Source: Lethocerus indicus (Eukaryota > Arthropoda > Insecta > Hemiptera > Belostomatidae). From it: 64,000 nt of DNA. The notes under the pieces were generated by a model. It had not been told where the DNA came from, did not search any database, and saw only the letters and a list, made by a program, of their open reading frames with translations. A program made the translations under genes and the position numbers. The stretch is from NCBI GenBank assembly GCA_019843655.1, contig JACDQD010000103.1:6882001-6946000 (forward strand), read 5' to 3'. How positions within the stretch are numbered: the stretch's first letter is position 1; each line of letters begins with the position of its first letter. Of the stretch, positions 1-22,030 are shown one piece after another.

Positions 1-237
1 CAGTTTTGCTTCTCACAATTTTTAATACCACATTGTTGTAACACTCCTGGTAATAAAATCTTATTAATGATGGTAAGAAACAAAGATAAGTCTAGCACAG
101 GGCAAAGCAAGTAGTAGGATACAAAAAAACACAAATTATGATAAATAACTTGAGTTTTTTTCATTTTTATTAACATTAAATATATGATTTTACAAATATA
201 TGATGTGTCCATCATGAGTCTTATTTGTTATGAATAA

Positions 238-8466
<8,229 letters not shown>

Positions 8467-8950
8467 ATATATATTTTTCGAATAATAATAATATCATTCA
8501 TTAATAATCAGCTTTTCAGCAGGCAGGATGCCCATCAGCCAGAGTAAATTATTGTGAATGTTTAAATGCAAAAAAAGCAAATAATTAATATTTTGACTGC
8601 AAAGAAAAAGTACAAAAAAAAGTGGAAACCTAAGATCTGATTCATCATTCCTTCAGAAACCAGACTATGTAATTTGAATCAGAACATGTATTTCTGACAT
8701 CAAAAATAGGTTCCATACAGTTAATGGAAATAATGAGTAAAAACTCTTCTTCACTCACCTATTGCGCTATATAAATACAGTCAGTCATCATCTTCTTCAC
8801 TCTATATTAAATTAATACCCTTACAACACAACAATTAACTCCCTTATTATAATTTGTTATAATGAATAAATTAAAAAGTGAAAATTGTAAGCAACCATTA
8901 CTCTGATAAATGGCTCAGAATTATCCAAATTAGTAATTTGTGTTCTTTAT

Positions 8951-9341
8951 CCCTTTGCACTCGAGGCCATTTTCAAGCGGACTAATTAGCAACTCGAGAT
9001 GTTTTGTAGCGCTTTCGGTAAATTTTTTACCACTAACTTAAAATCACACTCGAATTAACGCATAAAAAACTTTTATATTTTAATATTTAATGTTTATTTT
9101 CATCTTTACGAGGATAATTTCTTAAACATTACTCTGTAATTTTCATTCCTATTTGTTCAGATTGCTCCTGTAAAGTGGCATTTTAATAATTCAACCAACC
9201 TCAAAAAAATTAAACATAAATAGTTATCACTGCGCATCGAAATTCCACTCGAAACGAAGTGATGAGTGAGTGTCACCTCTCGAGTTACTGCATTAAATCA
9301 TTTGGTGAGCTAGAGTCCAAGGTCATCTCAAGTGCAAAGGG
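8951..9341. mobile_element. piggyBac-like MITE, 391 bp
   Basis: Terminal inverted repeats CCCTTTGCACTCGAG (left) and, on the other strand, CCCTTTGCACTTGAG (right). A subterminal AACTCGAGA box also recurs inverted (about 8991 and 9278). The right end is followed by TTAA and the left is preceded by TTAT, which fits a decayed TTAA target duplication. Ends starting with CCC and TTAA targets are typical of the piggyBac superfamily. No ORF is present. Confidence 0.72.
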
Positions 9342-10485
9342 TTAAATATAGTACTTTAGAATAATCAACCAAATTAGAAATAGTTTTGGGTCTTAATAAA
9401 AATCAAGATATATTATCGAAATATAATACATTGGTATATTTACTGCATAGAGTTGGTAAATGAAAAATAATTAATGTTTTTCAAATATGAACTATACAAT
9501 ATCAGGTTGAAATCCCTAGTTTAAATCTGCTATTTATTTACAAATTACTCAATTAAAATGCAACATTTATGTTAAAACTAAATTACATACATACAGCTTG
9601 TTTCATTTGAAAAAATAATGTAAAAAATATTTGTATACCTAGGCCCTACATTGTACAAAAATATGCTTTTGAACAAATTACTGATTTATCTGAATCAATG
9701 ACAGTTAAAAAGTTCATTATTTACAATTAATTATAATATGTAACACAACCACAATCGTACAGATCATGTCTGATTCAATTTTAATTTGCCTTTATTCTGA
9801 ACAAAATAAAATTTAATAGCACAATATTCCATTATAAGAATCATATATAATGTCACAAAGATTGTTGTTTAAATACAATAATTTCTTAATGTTCAATACT
9901 AAATCAAAAACTGACCACATTATAATGAAATCAATTCTATTTACAGAATTAATATTATTTTTTTACACTTAAATTTAAACACTAAATATTTTCTCAAATT
10001 TAATTTCGTAAAATTAATAAATGTCTAAATATTAAGAATTTTTCTTAAGATTTAAACAGACATTGCAGCTATTAATCACCACACTTAAAGATTATAAAAT
10101 ATTAAAACATTTAACAACCACGGGAAATTATTGCATACATTTAATGTTTTATATAATGTCTAAAATTTACACACATAAAAGATTGATGTTTGTATAATAA
10201 GTTGAACATTATAATAGCAGTAGGAAATAACACTAAAAATGTATACAATTAGCATTATGTCTGAACTATCCTTACAAACACACTCTTGAATAAATTTAAA
10301 GTAATCAATTTGATATACTAAAAAAAATCCGTGTCATCCATGTCATAAATCAGTAATAAAATTATTTCTAAAATTCTGCAATTTGCTCAGCAAAAGGTAA
10401 CGAATTATATATTAATGTTAACTTCAGATAATAACAAATAATAAAATGTTACGTATTTCTAACAAATATATAATATTAATATTAG

Positions 10486-10486
<1 letters not shown>

Positions 10487-10529
<43 letters not shown>
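10487..10529. repeat. (TA)n microsatellite
   Basis: Uninterrupted TA dinucleotides in the intergenic region. Confidence 0.95.
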
Positions 10530-10532
<3 letters not shown>

Positions 10533-10740
10533 ATATTAGAACATTAGCCTGAAACATAGGAATGTTCCTGTATTTGATAAGCTAAAGAATAAGCCAAGAT
10601 GTAGATAAATAATAATGAATATATTGTAACGTTACTGTGAACAATAATGAGACCTTAACTCATAAAATAATTTCAAAAATTGTTACACGCAAAGAAATTT
10701 ATAATTTATTCAAAACCTGTCCATAATCTATTACTGTTGA

Positions 10741-13700
10741 CTATCCATATGTAACCAAATAAACAATTGTTGATATAATTCTCTTTCCTTTTGGGTGTGT
10801 CTGTAAGTTCATCCTAGGGTCTGCTATTTTCTCATCCAAAAGTTTTAAAAACTCTTGTTTTATAGATTCCAAAAGTTCCGCCACCTTTATAAAAGAGAAG
10901 TATCTATCAAATAAACACAAAAACACAACATGAAAACTATTTTCCTATTTATCAATTGAAATAATCTACTCCCATTTTTATCAAGGAATCTTCTTTCTTA
11001 TAGTAGAGAAAATTCAATGTTTACATAATTAAAAAAATTAGTGAGGTTGAAAATGTAAATTAAAAAATATATTGCGTACAAGTATACATGTTACTTAATA
11101 GAGATGTATACCTGGTTTGACTGTACACTAAACAATATCCAGCCATCATCTAAAGATATAACAAACTGTCCACAGTATAATTCAACTTTGACAGAGGCAG
11201 AAGAGAATAGCACCAACGGCAATACAGGTACAAGTGTACAGTCCCGTATGTACACCCTGCTTGTTTTAATTTTTTCTTGATATACGAGGTAAGGGCTAGG
11301 GTACGAGCAAACATTGAAATTAACGGATGACGGATGAATGGCTACCTAAAAAATGAAAACAAAAATTTATATAATCACAGATCAAATTACATTAATAACT
11401 TGTTGACACTATTTTAAATTGTTTTCATCCTCAAGTAATCTCTCAAAAAATATTATTACCTTTTCTTCTTTTGTTTCAAACTTAAGCTCCTCTGCCTTTT
11501 GATTCATTGGCACAGCTCCGGAAATACTTTGAGTGTAATGCTTTTCAGGAGTCAAAACTTTAACTATATTCGGATATAGAGCGGCACATAAAATGGCTGA
11601 CAACAATCTCTGGTTATCTCCATTATTATTAAGCTAAATGAAAATACGATTAATATCGATTATTAATACATAAAATAATAATATAAAAAATCATACTCAC
11701 TTCTGGACCTGTGACCTCTAATATTTTGTCAATACCATTTTTTCTTCTTTGTACCTTCACATTTCTTGGTACAAAACCAATATCAATAAGCAGTTCCAAG
11801 AACTGGGTTTTAATGTCGGCTAAAGTGGTCAATGTTCTAACCGAAAGATAATTTTCATTGGCAAAACTGAATCCGGCCTGTCTCCCCTGCGATAATGCCT
11901 TCATCCAACACTGCCAAAACATTCCCATAAATCTCAATATAATATACATTTCTCTACCTAATTCAGTTTAAAAAATTTCAAAATCAGACAAACAGATTCA
12001 AATATTTTACCTTGTACGCTTTTAATATTGTGAGATGGTCGCTGTAACCAGTTACAAACTCTTTCTTTTTCGATGCTGCCTCATCCTTCTTGTCAAAAGG
12101 AGACACGAATGGACTTTTATATGAGAGGCAAGCGGCAATAGTCAATGAAGAGTCCACACAACAGAACATTGTCCCAAACAAAATTAATTTTCCAATACGT
12201 ACGTCAACTGGCAAGGAGGCTAAATGTCTTCCCAGAGCAGTCAAGTCGCACCGTTCATTTAAGGCACCTAAGTTGCATAACCGTGTTATCGCTCCTGTTA
12301 TATTTTCCCTAGCTGGGGGCTCGATAGTCTTGTCTAAAACAAATTTACATATTCTTCTCTTTATATATTTCATTATGAAATATCGTATATAATATTTCTT
12401 GACATTTATCATTATTGATTAATTGAAAATTTGTGCACAAAAATATTACCCAATGTTGAATAAATATCTGAAGAAGAAAAATATGGTAACATTTTAATTT
12501 TGAGCAACAACTGCTCCAAAGGCACTCTGTGAATCTCGGGGACTGGCTGAGAAAGGAATGTGTAGTCATAGCAATGTCTGGTGTACAAATGTATGCAGAC
12601 CCCAGACATTACTCTCCCAGCCCTGCCTTTCCTTTGTAATGCATTCGCTCGAGAAACCCAAACTGTTTCTAAACTTTCCATGTTTTTGTTGGAATCAAAT
12701 CTGTAAAAATATTAAGAGAAAATAAAGTTTTAATAGTTTAGTCTGCTTTTGAACCCAAGATGGTCCAATGATGTACAAATCAATTACCTCTTTTCTTTCA
12801 TCCGCCCTGTATCAATAACAAAGACACAATCATCAATAGTAATTGAAGTTTCTGCAATGTTAGTAGCCAACACTATCTTCCTAACACTTTTCTCAGTTTT
12901 TCTAGAAAAAAAATGTGTAAATAAATACTTCTATTAAACTGTATTGATTATTAATTTACAAATTGCTTTGAACAACGATAATTTACAATTTTCAAACTGT
13001 GAAACCCCCTTACTTGAAAACTAAGTTTTGTTCCTCATTGGTTAATGAAGAGTGTAAAGGAACAAGCAGGCAATGACCATTTTTTGGAGCAAAATACGCA
13101 TTATCGTTTAACAGTTCATGTAGTGAAGTTATTTCAGCCATTCCAGGTAGAAAAACCTGAAAAATTTAAGAACAAAATGTTTATGATATAAATGCCAAAA
13201 TAAAATGGTTAATAATTACTAATTAATTTTTTGTTCCATAAAGTAATATCATAATATAGAACTAACAGACGTAATTAAATTATTAATTAACTCTGAATGT
13301 ATTATATGTAATACAAAACATGACAATGTTGAATGCTAAACAATATTTTTTTAACCAGGACACTATTTAAACAAAATACAATTTTAAATATACCTAGCAA
13401 TGCAAAATGCACCATTGAATGATAATGCAGTGTAAAATATAAATAACGGGGAAAAATACCAGAATATAGAATAATGGCAGAGGTATCGATGAGTACCATT
13501 AGTTTCTTTATTCTTCACAAAACTACAACTAATTACTCAAATTATTTTCAATTATAAAGATAATTATTTAATGGTAATCAAGCTAAACCACAATGGATTT
13601 TTTAAAAATAAAATCATTACTTATGACATTTAATATAAAATACAGTAACTGGAATATTAAGAAAGCTATTAATTACTTTACCAATATTGATCCCTCTCTG

Positions 13701-16700
13701 GGATAATCATGATTACCATGAATTATCCAAGTCAGAATTTCTTCTATTAGTTCATTATTTATTTTGTCATTGTCCATCAAGTATAATGTTTTACAGGTTT
13801 GGCGAGAATAATCTGTAAAAGTTGTACAAGAATTTTTGTAAACAAACATACACTACAGTGTAAAATTAATATTCAAATCTGTGGCTCAAATGGGCAATGC
13901 CATTTTTCTAGACAATTCCTTAAATTTTAAATGAAACTTCAATTGATAGATAAACCAAAAAAGTGATAGAAAAAGGTAGGACTAAATTTCTGAATACCTC
14001 AGTAGCTTACAGAGAAGAGCACATTGGATACAAAGTTTAAACCTTGTATCTTCCAACCTAGAATGTGCCTGTCTCATCTTATATATTACCCTCCTTAACC
14101 GATTCTAATGAATTGGCCCCAGAAATAAAAGACTCCTTCAATCGTACTGATAGATACACAAAGAGGATACCAATATTTATCCAGTCCCTCAAATGATTCC
14201 AACGGCAGTTATATTTAAGTATAAAGATAAAAAAAAATGACAATGTACACACCTTTATACCTATAGTGCAATTGCTGGATAGTGAGATTTTCATCCTTAA
14301 TTTTAGGATTTGATATCATGTTGGCAGCCTGGATGTCTGCTAATTCAAGTTCAGTTTCAAGGGACTCCAACTGCGAATTGGCATTTTTGCCCAATTTCCT
14401 AGAGTACTGAGAACATTCTTCAAGGACATAATTAGTTGACTCCAAAATATCTTCAAGAAAATACTGCTCAACTGGGAATGTTCGACCTGGAAATCATAAT
14501 TTACACAACATATTTACAAGTTTCAATACAAAAATTTATTTAAATCCTCCAATTACAAATTGTATTAAATACCTGGAATTTCAATGACTGGAGGATTCTC
14601 GAAATACTCAATAAAAAGGCCTGCATTCATTGTAGCGCTCATTAGAATTATTTTTAGATCTGGCCGTTTAGGTAACACATCTTTCAGAATCATAAGCAGA
14701 AAGTCGCTGCAACCAATTTCTCATGTCATATGCACGCTTCAATAGAATATTAATAGGCTAGTTTAACATTTAGAACATACTCCATTGGGTAGGTAAAAAT
14801 AGTTATCTATATTAATAAAGTGGTGGTAGTAATAATGAGAGCGTACCTTTCTTCACTTCGTTCATGAACTTCATCAATTATAATGTGAGTAACAGATCCA
14901 AGGAGTGGTTCACCTTCGAGCCTTCTAAGCAATATACCAATGGTGCAAAATAATAATCTTGTCACTGACGATGTCTTAGTTTCCAAACGAATCTAATGAC
15001 ACATACTCAGTGATTTTATATATGAATAATGTATTTATTACTTTCGGAGGAGAAAGAGATCCTTTACACTCAAAATCAAAAAAACCATAAAAAACAAACC
15101 TGATAACCAACTGATTCGGCAATTTTCTCCATCCTTTCTGCAGCTACCCTTTCAGCTACACCAATAGCAGAGAGCCTTCTAGGTTGGGTACATACAATTT
15201 CAATGTGTGATCGATCCCTATTCAGAAGCCAATCATCCAATAAAAATTGCGGAACCTAAAATAGAATTATACAATGTCTTAATAGAAAAACCAGATTAGT
15301 ATTAAAAATAAATTATGAAATATAGCGTGATAGCTTGCCTGAGTGGATTTACCACATCCTGTTTCTCCACTGATTATAACAATTTGATTATTGTTGACTG
15401 CTTCTAAAATGTCTTCCATTTTTCCCCATGCCGGTAATTTCCTTCGGCCTATTATCAATGTTTTATAACGCATACTCTTTTGTTTATCCCTAAACTTCTT
15501 GCACAATTCGTCATCTTCCCTAAAGTCATTCAAAATATTCAACTCAATGCTTATACAGAAACTTAAATTTATGCAAATAACAGCAAAGTTTAGCATTAAT
15601 GATGATAAAACAATACCTATTAATTTTTTCCTGATCTGGCCCACGTCTTTCAGGCCTATGTGTATCATTGACATCACTATCCTTCAGAGTTGCTTCTGCT
15701 TCTTCTGGAATGCTAACCTCATTTTTGGGAAATAATAATTCTGACGGATCGTAAAAATTTGGTTCTTTTTTGCTCAAGATTTTTGTTATTTCATCGTGGC
15801 CATTTAAAAGTAGCTCAATGAGGACAAATACACAGGGCTGCTCGATCAAAGAACACGATCTCGCTTCATCTAACAAATGTTTTGTAATCCTTAGGCAGGA
15901 ATACGGAGGAAAGTCATTAGAGACAGCCGTAAGTGAAACAATTGGCGGTTCCCTAGGATATCTGCTACCTAAAATATTCAAATGTTATTTTCAATACAAC
16001 AAAAATAAACATGTACAATAAACATTGTGCAATAAAAATATATAAAGGAATATTTAAAAAAGTTTTGCTCTAAAGCAGACATAAAGACTCTGGTTGAAAT
16101 GTTCACAAAGATAAATAATTACACGATGAAAATAATTAGGTATTTTTAATATTTATTAACTCTGATTAATTGTTATACTTTATATAATAATAAAACAAGC
16201 ACTGAAATTGGTATTTCACTAATAATTTTAATTTATGACCTGTCTTAGAAAAACAAGTTGAAACATATATTGGGAAGTAATGCTTATAATAACCCACTAC
16301 TTAATTAAACAAAATATAATTTTTCTTACCAACTGGAAATCTAACTTCCAATTCAAATTTAATTTTATCTTTATCTACAAAATTAGACTGCTGTACCGGT
16401 TCTTTGGTAGGTGCAACATGTGAAAAACGACATTTGTCTCCAAACCTACAATGTCCTTTCATAAAATATTTACACATTTCTTTTGTCGATTTTTGGCACT
16501 TCTTTTTAAGTTCACTTCCACTTCTGGTTTTCTTTTCACTATAAAATTCAGCGAGGTAAGGCAATTCCAGATGAATGATCCATAAGTGATTGGCAATTTT
16601 CTCCTCGCAACAATTATCGTATATCGATCTGAGGCTATCCAACTCCTGGGACCTTTCTTCTATTATATCAGGAGGCACTTCATCCGGGTCAGGAAGGGCA

Positions 16701-17714
16701 AAGTCAAAATATCTCGATATTAATACTTCGAATGCACCTCCCACATCCCCCGAAGTAACCTTCAGTGCTTCAATGCAATGAGGATGATGAAATCCGTACC
16801 TAATAATCAACAACTGAATAAATAAACAGTGTACAGATTTGCCAAATCTAAATAAGGTATTATCATTAATACTGACTTTTTTAGTTTAGATATCGCAAAC
16901 ATATTCATCTGTTCTTGAGGTAACATTATCTTTCTTCCTTTCATAGAATTATCAGTTCCACTTTGAATAATAAGACTGCCACTATCGACCCAATATTTAC
17001 GGTCAAGCCTAGTACCTTTGTCTTTGTATGAAGAACGATCCTTGTGAGCAAAATCCTGGAAGTAAAATTTTTATACAACTAATCAAGACAACTGAAAATA
17101 TACACATACACACAATTTTACAAGAAGTACTCTACCCCCCACCTCTTTCTTACAGTAACATAAGTAGTAGATTTATTATATATTTTGTATAGCGTAGAAT
17201 ACAAAACGAAGGTAGCTTCACCAACAAAGAATCTCCAGTAATCTTAAACCCTGTATTCAGGTACTGATGACAGCATTATGCTGAAACTGGTCTATCAGTG
17301 AACCAAAATGCAAATGGTCACCGGCCATCATATTATTTACAAGTACCCAATTTAGATATAGGAGGACAGGTAAAGGAATCATTGGTCCACACATCCAAAA
17401 CGAAAATGGAGATAATTAATAAATTTAAAATCCTAATATACTAGAGTGTGATAAAAAATGCTAAACACATGATACTAAGTAACCTGAACACTAAGCCGCG
17501 TGTATTCTCTAACGGAAATATTTAAATAAAATTAACCCGACGTTGTGTAAAACTGTTTATTATATAAAGAACATTCCGTTCTGGAATACTTGAATGTACT
17601 TACTTCACCGTACAAAAACTTCAACGTTTCCTGGATTTGTTTCTTCGATTGCTCGGTGAGCATCAACGTTTTCATTTCTACTTTCATCTTGGTTGAATTT
17701 TCTACATGCGACAT
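10741..17714 (-). CDS. DHX57: DHX57-type DEAH-box RNA helicase
   Basis: Eighteen exons on the minus strand: 17604-17714, 16877-17055, 16330-16799, 15617-15968, 15339-15519, 15100-15255, 14847-14992, 14573-14706, 14253-14486, 13682-13812, 13014-13156, 12788-12901, 12450-12700, 12333-12011 (read downward), 11701-11910, 11460-11633, 11112-11345, 10741-10884. All phases agree; the product is 1228 aa. Domain order is that of DHX57: UBA (about 90-130), an RWD-like part ([10 protein letters not shown]) interrupted by a CCCH finger (C206, C214, C220, H224), then the helicase core with GETGCGKS (422-429), DEVH (523-526), SAT (555-557) and QRKGRAGR (806-813), followed by the HA2 and OB-fold regions of DEAH helicases. 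It should unwind RNA using ATP; its cellular role is poorly known. The donor after 15339 is GC (CAG|GCAAGC). Confidence 0.93.
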
Positions 17715-20449
17715 TTTAAATTAACTAAATATAAAATCACAGAACCACTTTCAAATCCGAGAACAATTTTGTAACCTCCCTCACCGGACATTACGTATAA
17801 CTCTCGTATAACATTATTTAGCAATTTTCAAAAATTCTCTTCTTTAAAATTAAATTATATTAACTTATTGTAGAATTGTTTGCATATTTAAACAATAAAA
17901 AACATAATCACAAGAAGTCAAACTTATTATTGGTCGAGATGATTTGTATACATATTGAACTGAATTTTATTTAGCCATGGATAATATAAATAGACAAATA
18001 AATATATTTTTAAGGAATGCAATTTACAACACTCTTCTTTCTTAGGACACATTTAAAATGGAAGATTGGATTTATTAAGATTGAAGAAATTATTTTGAAC
18101 TTTTGAGTATTAATTTGACTTTTCTTCACAATATTTCTTTTCCAAAACAGATTCTATCTTTGGCTTAAAATCCATCAAAGGAAAACTCACAACACAGTTC
18201 TTCGTTTTTATATAATTAATTTTAGCATTTCATGGTTGATGTTTTTTAATTTAGCCAGTGCAATGGGCATTTTGGAGAGCACCTTCTAAATAAAAGGTTA
18301 ACAAACTGGAGGAGTAAAAATAATTACAAGGAATTCAAAAAGTTAAACAGTCAGAATTGTTGTTACTCAATATGTGGTGCTTACATATATTACATAATTA
18401 GGATCAGGAAAAATATCCTATTAGCACTGACCTGTAATTATAGACAAACCATACACTTAAACTGTGTGCTAAGAAAACTGATTGTACAGATACAACAGTT
18501 GTTGGCATTTGGGCATTGTTATTATAATTAAGTGTCAAGTGAAACAAAGAAACAGCAGTAAATATATTTGTTCAAATCCATTTGTTAAACTAACATGGGT
18601 CATTAGGCAGGAAAGAATGTATGAGATACAAGACAAAAAAAATACGCATGAAAATTAAGAATATTATATTTAAAAACAAGCAATGTCAGTCTGCCTCAGT
18701 ACACTCTTAACTTTTAAATACTGAAAGTATTAAAAACATGAACTTATTACAGGCTAAAACATAGGCTTTTAATTTAAAAGTAAAAACAATTAGAGATCTG
18801 AAATTATAGTTTAACTGTAATAAAATTAGGTAATAACATAATTTTTTTATAATTTCAAATATTTTTACAAAAAAATTATTAATGCTAATTTAGATAATAA
18901 ATATAAAACAAATGAATTAATTTAAATAAATACTAGAGTCACAGGTTAAATAATATTATCAGTTCTACAGAGTAACTAATGCTTTGGTAATTTTTTATCA
19001 CAAATACATTAGCAAACATTCATATTTGCAAGACTAGTGTTTCAAGCCGATGAGTAACATATAAAGATCACAGAAAAAAATTATCACACAAAAAAATTAA
19101 TAAATAACATAAGTAGTTCATATACACTGGTAAAGCATTTGAACGAGAATAGAATTAGGATAAAAATATCTCACACACAATACATAGATACAAGAACAGA
19201 AAAAAGTATATCCTTAACGATTTCATACATCAAAAGTCATTACAAAATTTGTCAATTAAAGTGATCTAAAATAACTTGCAATAATTATAATGAATTTTAA
19301 TTGATATTTTAAAATATCTAAAATAATAAGTAATGCAACAATATAATTATTATTGACAATTAAGTTAAGCTCTCAGAACTATTAACTTCCAAAGTGGCAT
19401 TTTACCGATCTCCTCCATCACACGCAGACTCCTTCAGTCTTTGTTCAGACAGTCAATATATACTGGTTTCTTTAAATATATTTTATTTTAATATAAATTC
19501 AAATAAGGCATAGTAATTAATCATTTCTTTTTTTGTTAAGTACAGTGACAATTAGTTTTTTAAAATTATGAAATAAACTAAATAATTAGGAAATTTCATT
19601 CAATAAGAAATTATTTATAAGACTTCCATAAGTTATATGGGTTATGTTACAATGTTAGCCAAACATGCAGTTGAATTTATCTAGTGGAAAAGTTCCAATG
19701 TAAAATTTAACCATTTTAAGAAGGTGAACATTACTTTACAGTGCTCAGTTGTTCTAAAATAAGGCTCATGAAAGCACGTATATGAAATATTGCCTACATT
19801 AAATTAAAATGAAGAGCAAATCAACCCCTAACAAATTAGTCAAAAAAGTTACTGAAGAGAACAAGTCTTGTATTTGTTATTCATAAGAACACGAACTGAT
19901 AACAAATATTATATGTTCAACTGCTTAATATTTTTAAATTAATAGGCCCCTTAATAGTTTCTGAGATAAAAATAAATAAGTACAATATGATGTAGCGATA
20001 TATGAAAAGATTAATTTTTTTTTCCTGTTAGTGATTGAGACATAACAAATTTTTAAGACATGAGTTGTGTATAAAAACAAACGGATACATTTAATATGTT
20101 AATTTTAAAAGCAACTTGCGAATTAAAAGAACCAGTTACAAAAATAGTTTTATCACTAAGTATTTTACTTCATTATTATTTAATGAATTACATTTTTCAG
20201 TTCAGGGGTTCAAATGGTCTTATATTGCAAAAATAAACTATTAATTTTAAGTACAAAATAGAAAAAATTGACACCATTTATTTAAATGTTAATAACAAAG
20301 CCGTAAATAATAAAGAACCTTATAAAGAGTATACATACATTATGTATACATATGTGCATTATCACGAAAGTCAGAAATAATTGTTTAGCCTTTAGAAAAT
20401 AGGCTTATATAAATAGAGTATATCCCAATAATGATATTCAAATATAATA
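17715..20449. other. Intergenic region between DHX57 and SLC35G1-like gene
   Basis: AT-rich, with no supported coding sequence. It holds the DHX57 promoter next to 17715 and the 3' UTR of the transporter next to 20449. No repeat family was recognised. Confidence 0.65.
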
Positions 20450-21493
20450 TTATTTACCGAATACTTGCAAAGTTTTTTTAAGTGACGAATCATCGGGGAG
20501 AGCTAAGGCCCATTTCCGTAAGCCAATCAGAACAACTGAGCTGGTGACAAAGAATGCACCCAAAATGCTATAAATATTTGGTACTTCTTTGAAAAACAAT
20601 ACTTGCCAAATAAACGCAAAAACAATATCCGCCGTACGCGCTATCGACACAGGGCCAGCTTGTTCTATCTGGAGAGAAATAGTCAACAGTATTTGCCCTC
20701 CAAAACTAAACGCTCCGAGAGCTATGACAAGTAACCTTTCGAGGCCACACTGTGGCAGGCATAACACGCCCAGTATCCACGATACAAATAGCGTTTCAAT
20801 TAAGGCAAAAAAGCCAAAATTAATCATTATAACGGAAAAATGAAGCCCTTTCAATACGCGTAAAAGCACGTAGGCATTGGCTCCGAACAATGTGGCAGAG
20901 AACGCGGCGATACCACCCCAGAGGTCGGAATTCAGGGGAGTTTGCTCAGAGCCGAGTGGTGGAACCGCCTGTCCGAAAATGAACACCGGCCTGGTAATAA
21001 GGACCACACCGGTCAGAGTTAAACAAATTGTCAGTATGCTAAACGAATCACAAGGCTCTTTTAGAAATATCAGTGCGAATATAGAAACAAACACTGGAAC
21101 ACTAAAAACTATCACAGAAGCGTCGGCAAGTGGCATGTGCCTGAAAGCGTAAAAACTTAACATCAGTCCGGTGGTTCCAACAAAAGAGCGCAAAATAAGC
21201 ATCAATCTTTTCCCCCTCGGGAACAAATGCTCTCTGCGCCAGACTGCGATAGGAATTGCCGGCAGCAAAACCCCGACAAATCTGCACGCGGCCAATTCCA
21301 TCGGGTGAACGTTAACCATCCCTTTGACGATCACAGAACACAGAGAGAAAAACAAGGACGAAACGGTGGCCAGAATTATTCCCAAATAGGGATTCGGCTT
21401 CCATTTCGAAATTCCACGCTCCTGAACTTCACTGTATCCTTCCCTCGTCGAATCTTCTTCGACCAAATACTGCATTTCCACCCTTTCGTCCAT
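20450..21493 (-). CDS. SLC35G1: SLC35G1-like EamA/DMT-family membrane transporter
   Basis: Single exon of 347 codons, close to the usual length of SLC35G1 (about 365). After a ~35-residue acidic cytosolic tail come about ten hydrophobic segments, the first in YLGIILATVSSLFFSLCSVI. The two EamA halves are visible: RSFVGTTGLMLSFYAF and MPLADASVIVFSVPVF belong to the first, ISLQIEQAGPVSIARTADI and FAFIWQVLFFKEVPNIYS to the second. SLC35G proteins belong to the drug/metabolite transporter superfamily; the substrate is not established. The gene has markedly higher GC content than its AT-rich surroundings. ORFs on the opposite strand here are shadows. DMT proteins share one fold, so the exact subfamily is less certain than the family. 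Confidence 0.87.
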   Translation of the reverse strand: MDERVEMQYLVEEDSTREGYSEVQERGISKWKPNPYLGIILATVSSLFFSLCSVIVKGMVNVHPMELAACRFVGVLLPAIPIAVWRREHLFPRGKRLMLILRSFVGTTGLMLSFYAFRHMPLADASVIVFSVPVFVSIFALIFLKEPCDSFSILTICLTLTGVVLITRPVFIFGQAVPPLGSEQTPLNSDLWGGIAAFSATLFGANAYVLLRVLKGLHFSVIMINFGFFALIETLFVSWILGVLCLPQCGLERLLVIALGAFSFGGQILLTISLQIEQAGPVSIARTADIVFAFIWQVLFFKEVPNIYSILGAFFVTSSVVLIGLRKWALALPDDSSLKKTLQVFGK

Positions 21494-22030
21494 TGTTACG
21501 GTTTATTCCGCACTCTGGATGGCTTAAGAATATATGTAAGTTTCCTTAAATAATGCCGCCGATGGGATACATAAATAAAACACAATCATTATCGGACTCT
21601 TTCTATCGAACACATTAAATATCACACGAAGATAAACTGATTGTTAACCTCCACTTCCCACCGACTCCATACATGCGCATATTATCTAATACATTTTGTA
21701 TAAATTGGATTACGATTTCTATATCGATATACATTTAAAACTTGTTACCGTTTTTTTTAAATTCAGTGATATCAAATTATCGAGAAATATTTTCAGTCTC
21801 ATACAATAAGATATTTGCATTCAAAAATAATATGCTCATTTATGATGATGTTCGCATTTGTATTGTTAATGTTATTGCTTAAGCAGTTCTTGTCATGAGT
21901 TGTTTAAAAGAACTTCTATTTTATAAGAACGAGTTCATACAAACTTAAGGATAATTATAAATAGGATATATATCTTACATATAGATATATAAGAATATAC
22001 AGATAATTATATTTTAATCTCATTCAGATT
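21494..22030. promoter_or_regulatory. Upstream region of the SLC35G1-like gene
   Basis: Non-coding stretch upstream of the transporter start codon, expected to hold its 5' UTR and promoter. I see no convincing core-promoter motif. Confidence 0.4.

Larger units (their letters stand above)
8467..10740. other. Intergenic region between nanchung and DHX57 (convergent 3' ends)
   Basis: No supported coding sequence. The two genes converge here, so both 3' UTRs should lie in this AT-rich stretch. It contains a MITE (8951-9341) and an AT microsatellite (10487-10529); nothing else stands out. Confidence 0.7.

Noticed and set aside
12090..12392. 100-codon plus-strand ORF
   Set aside because: Opposite strand of DHX57 exon 14.
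20589..21553. Plus-strand ORFs of 84, 91 and 108 codons
   Set aside because: Antisense shadows of the GC-richer SLC35G1-like exon; no family resemblance.
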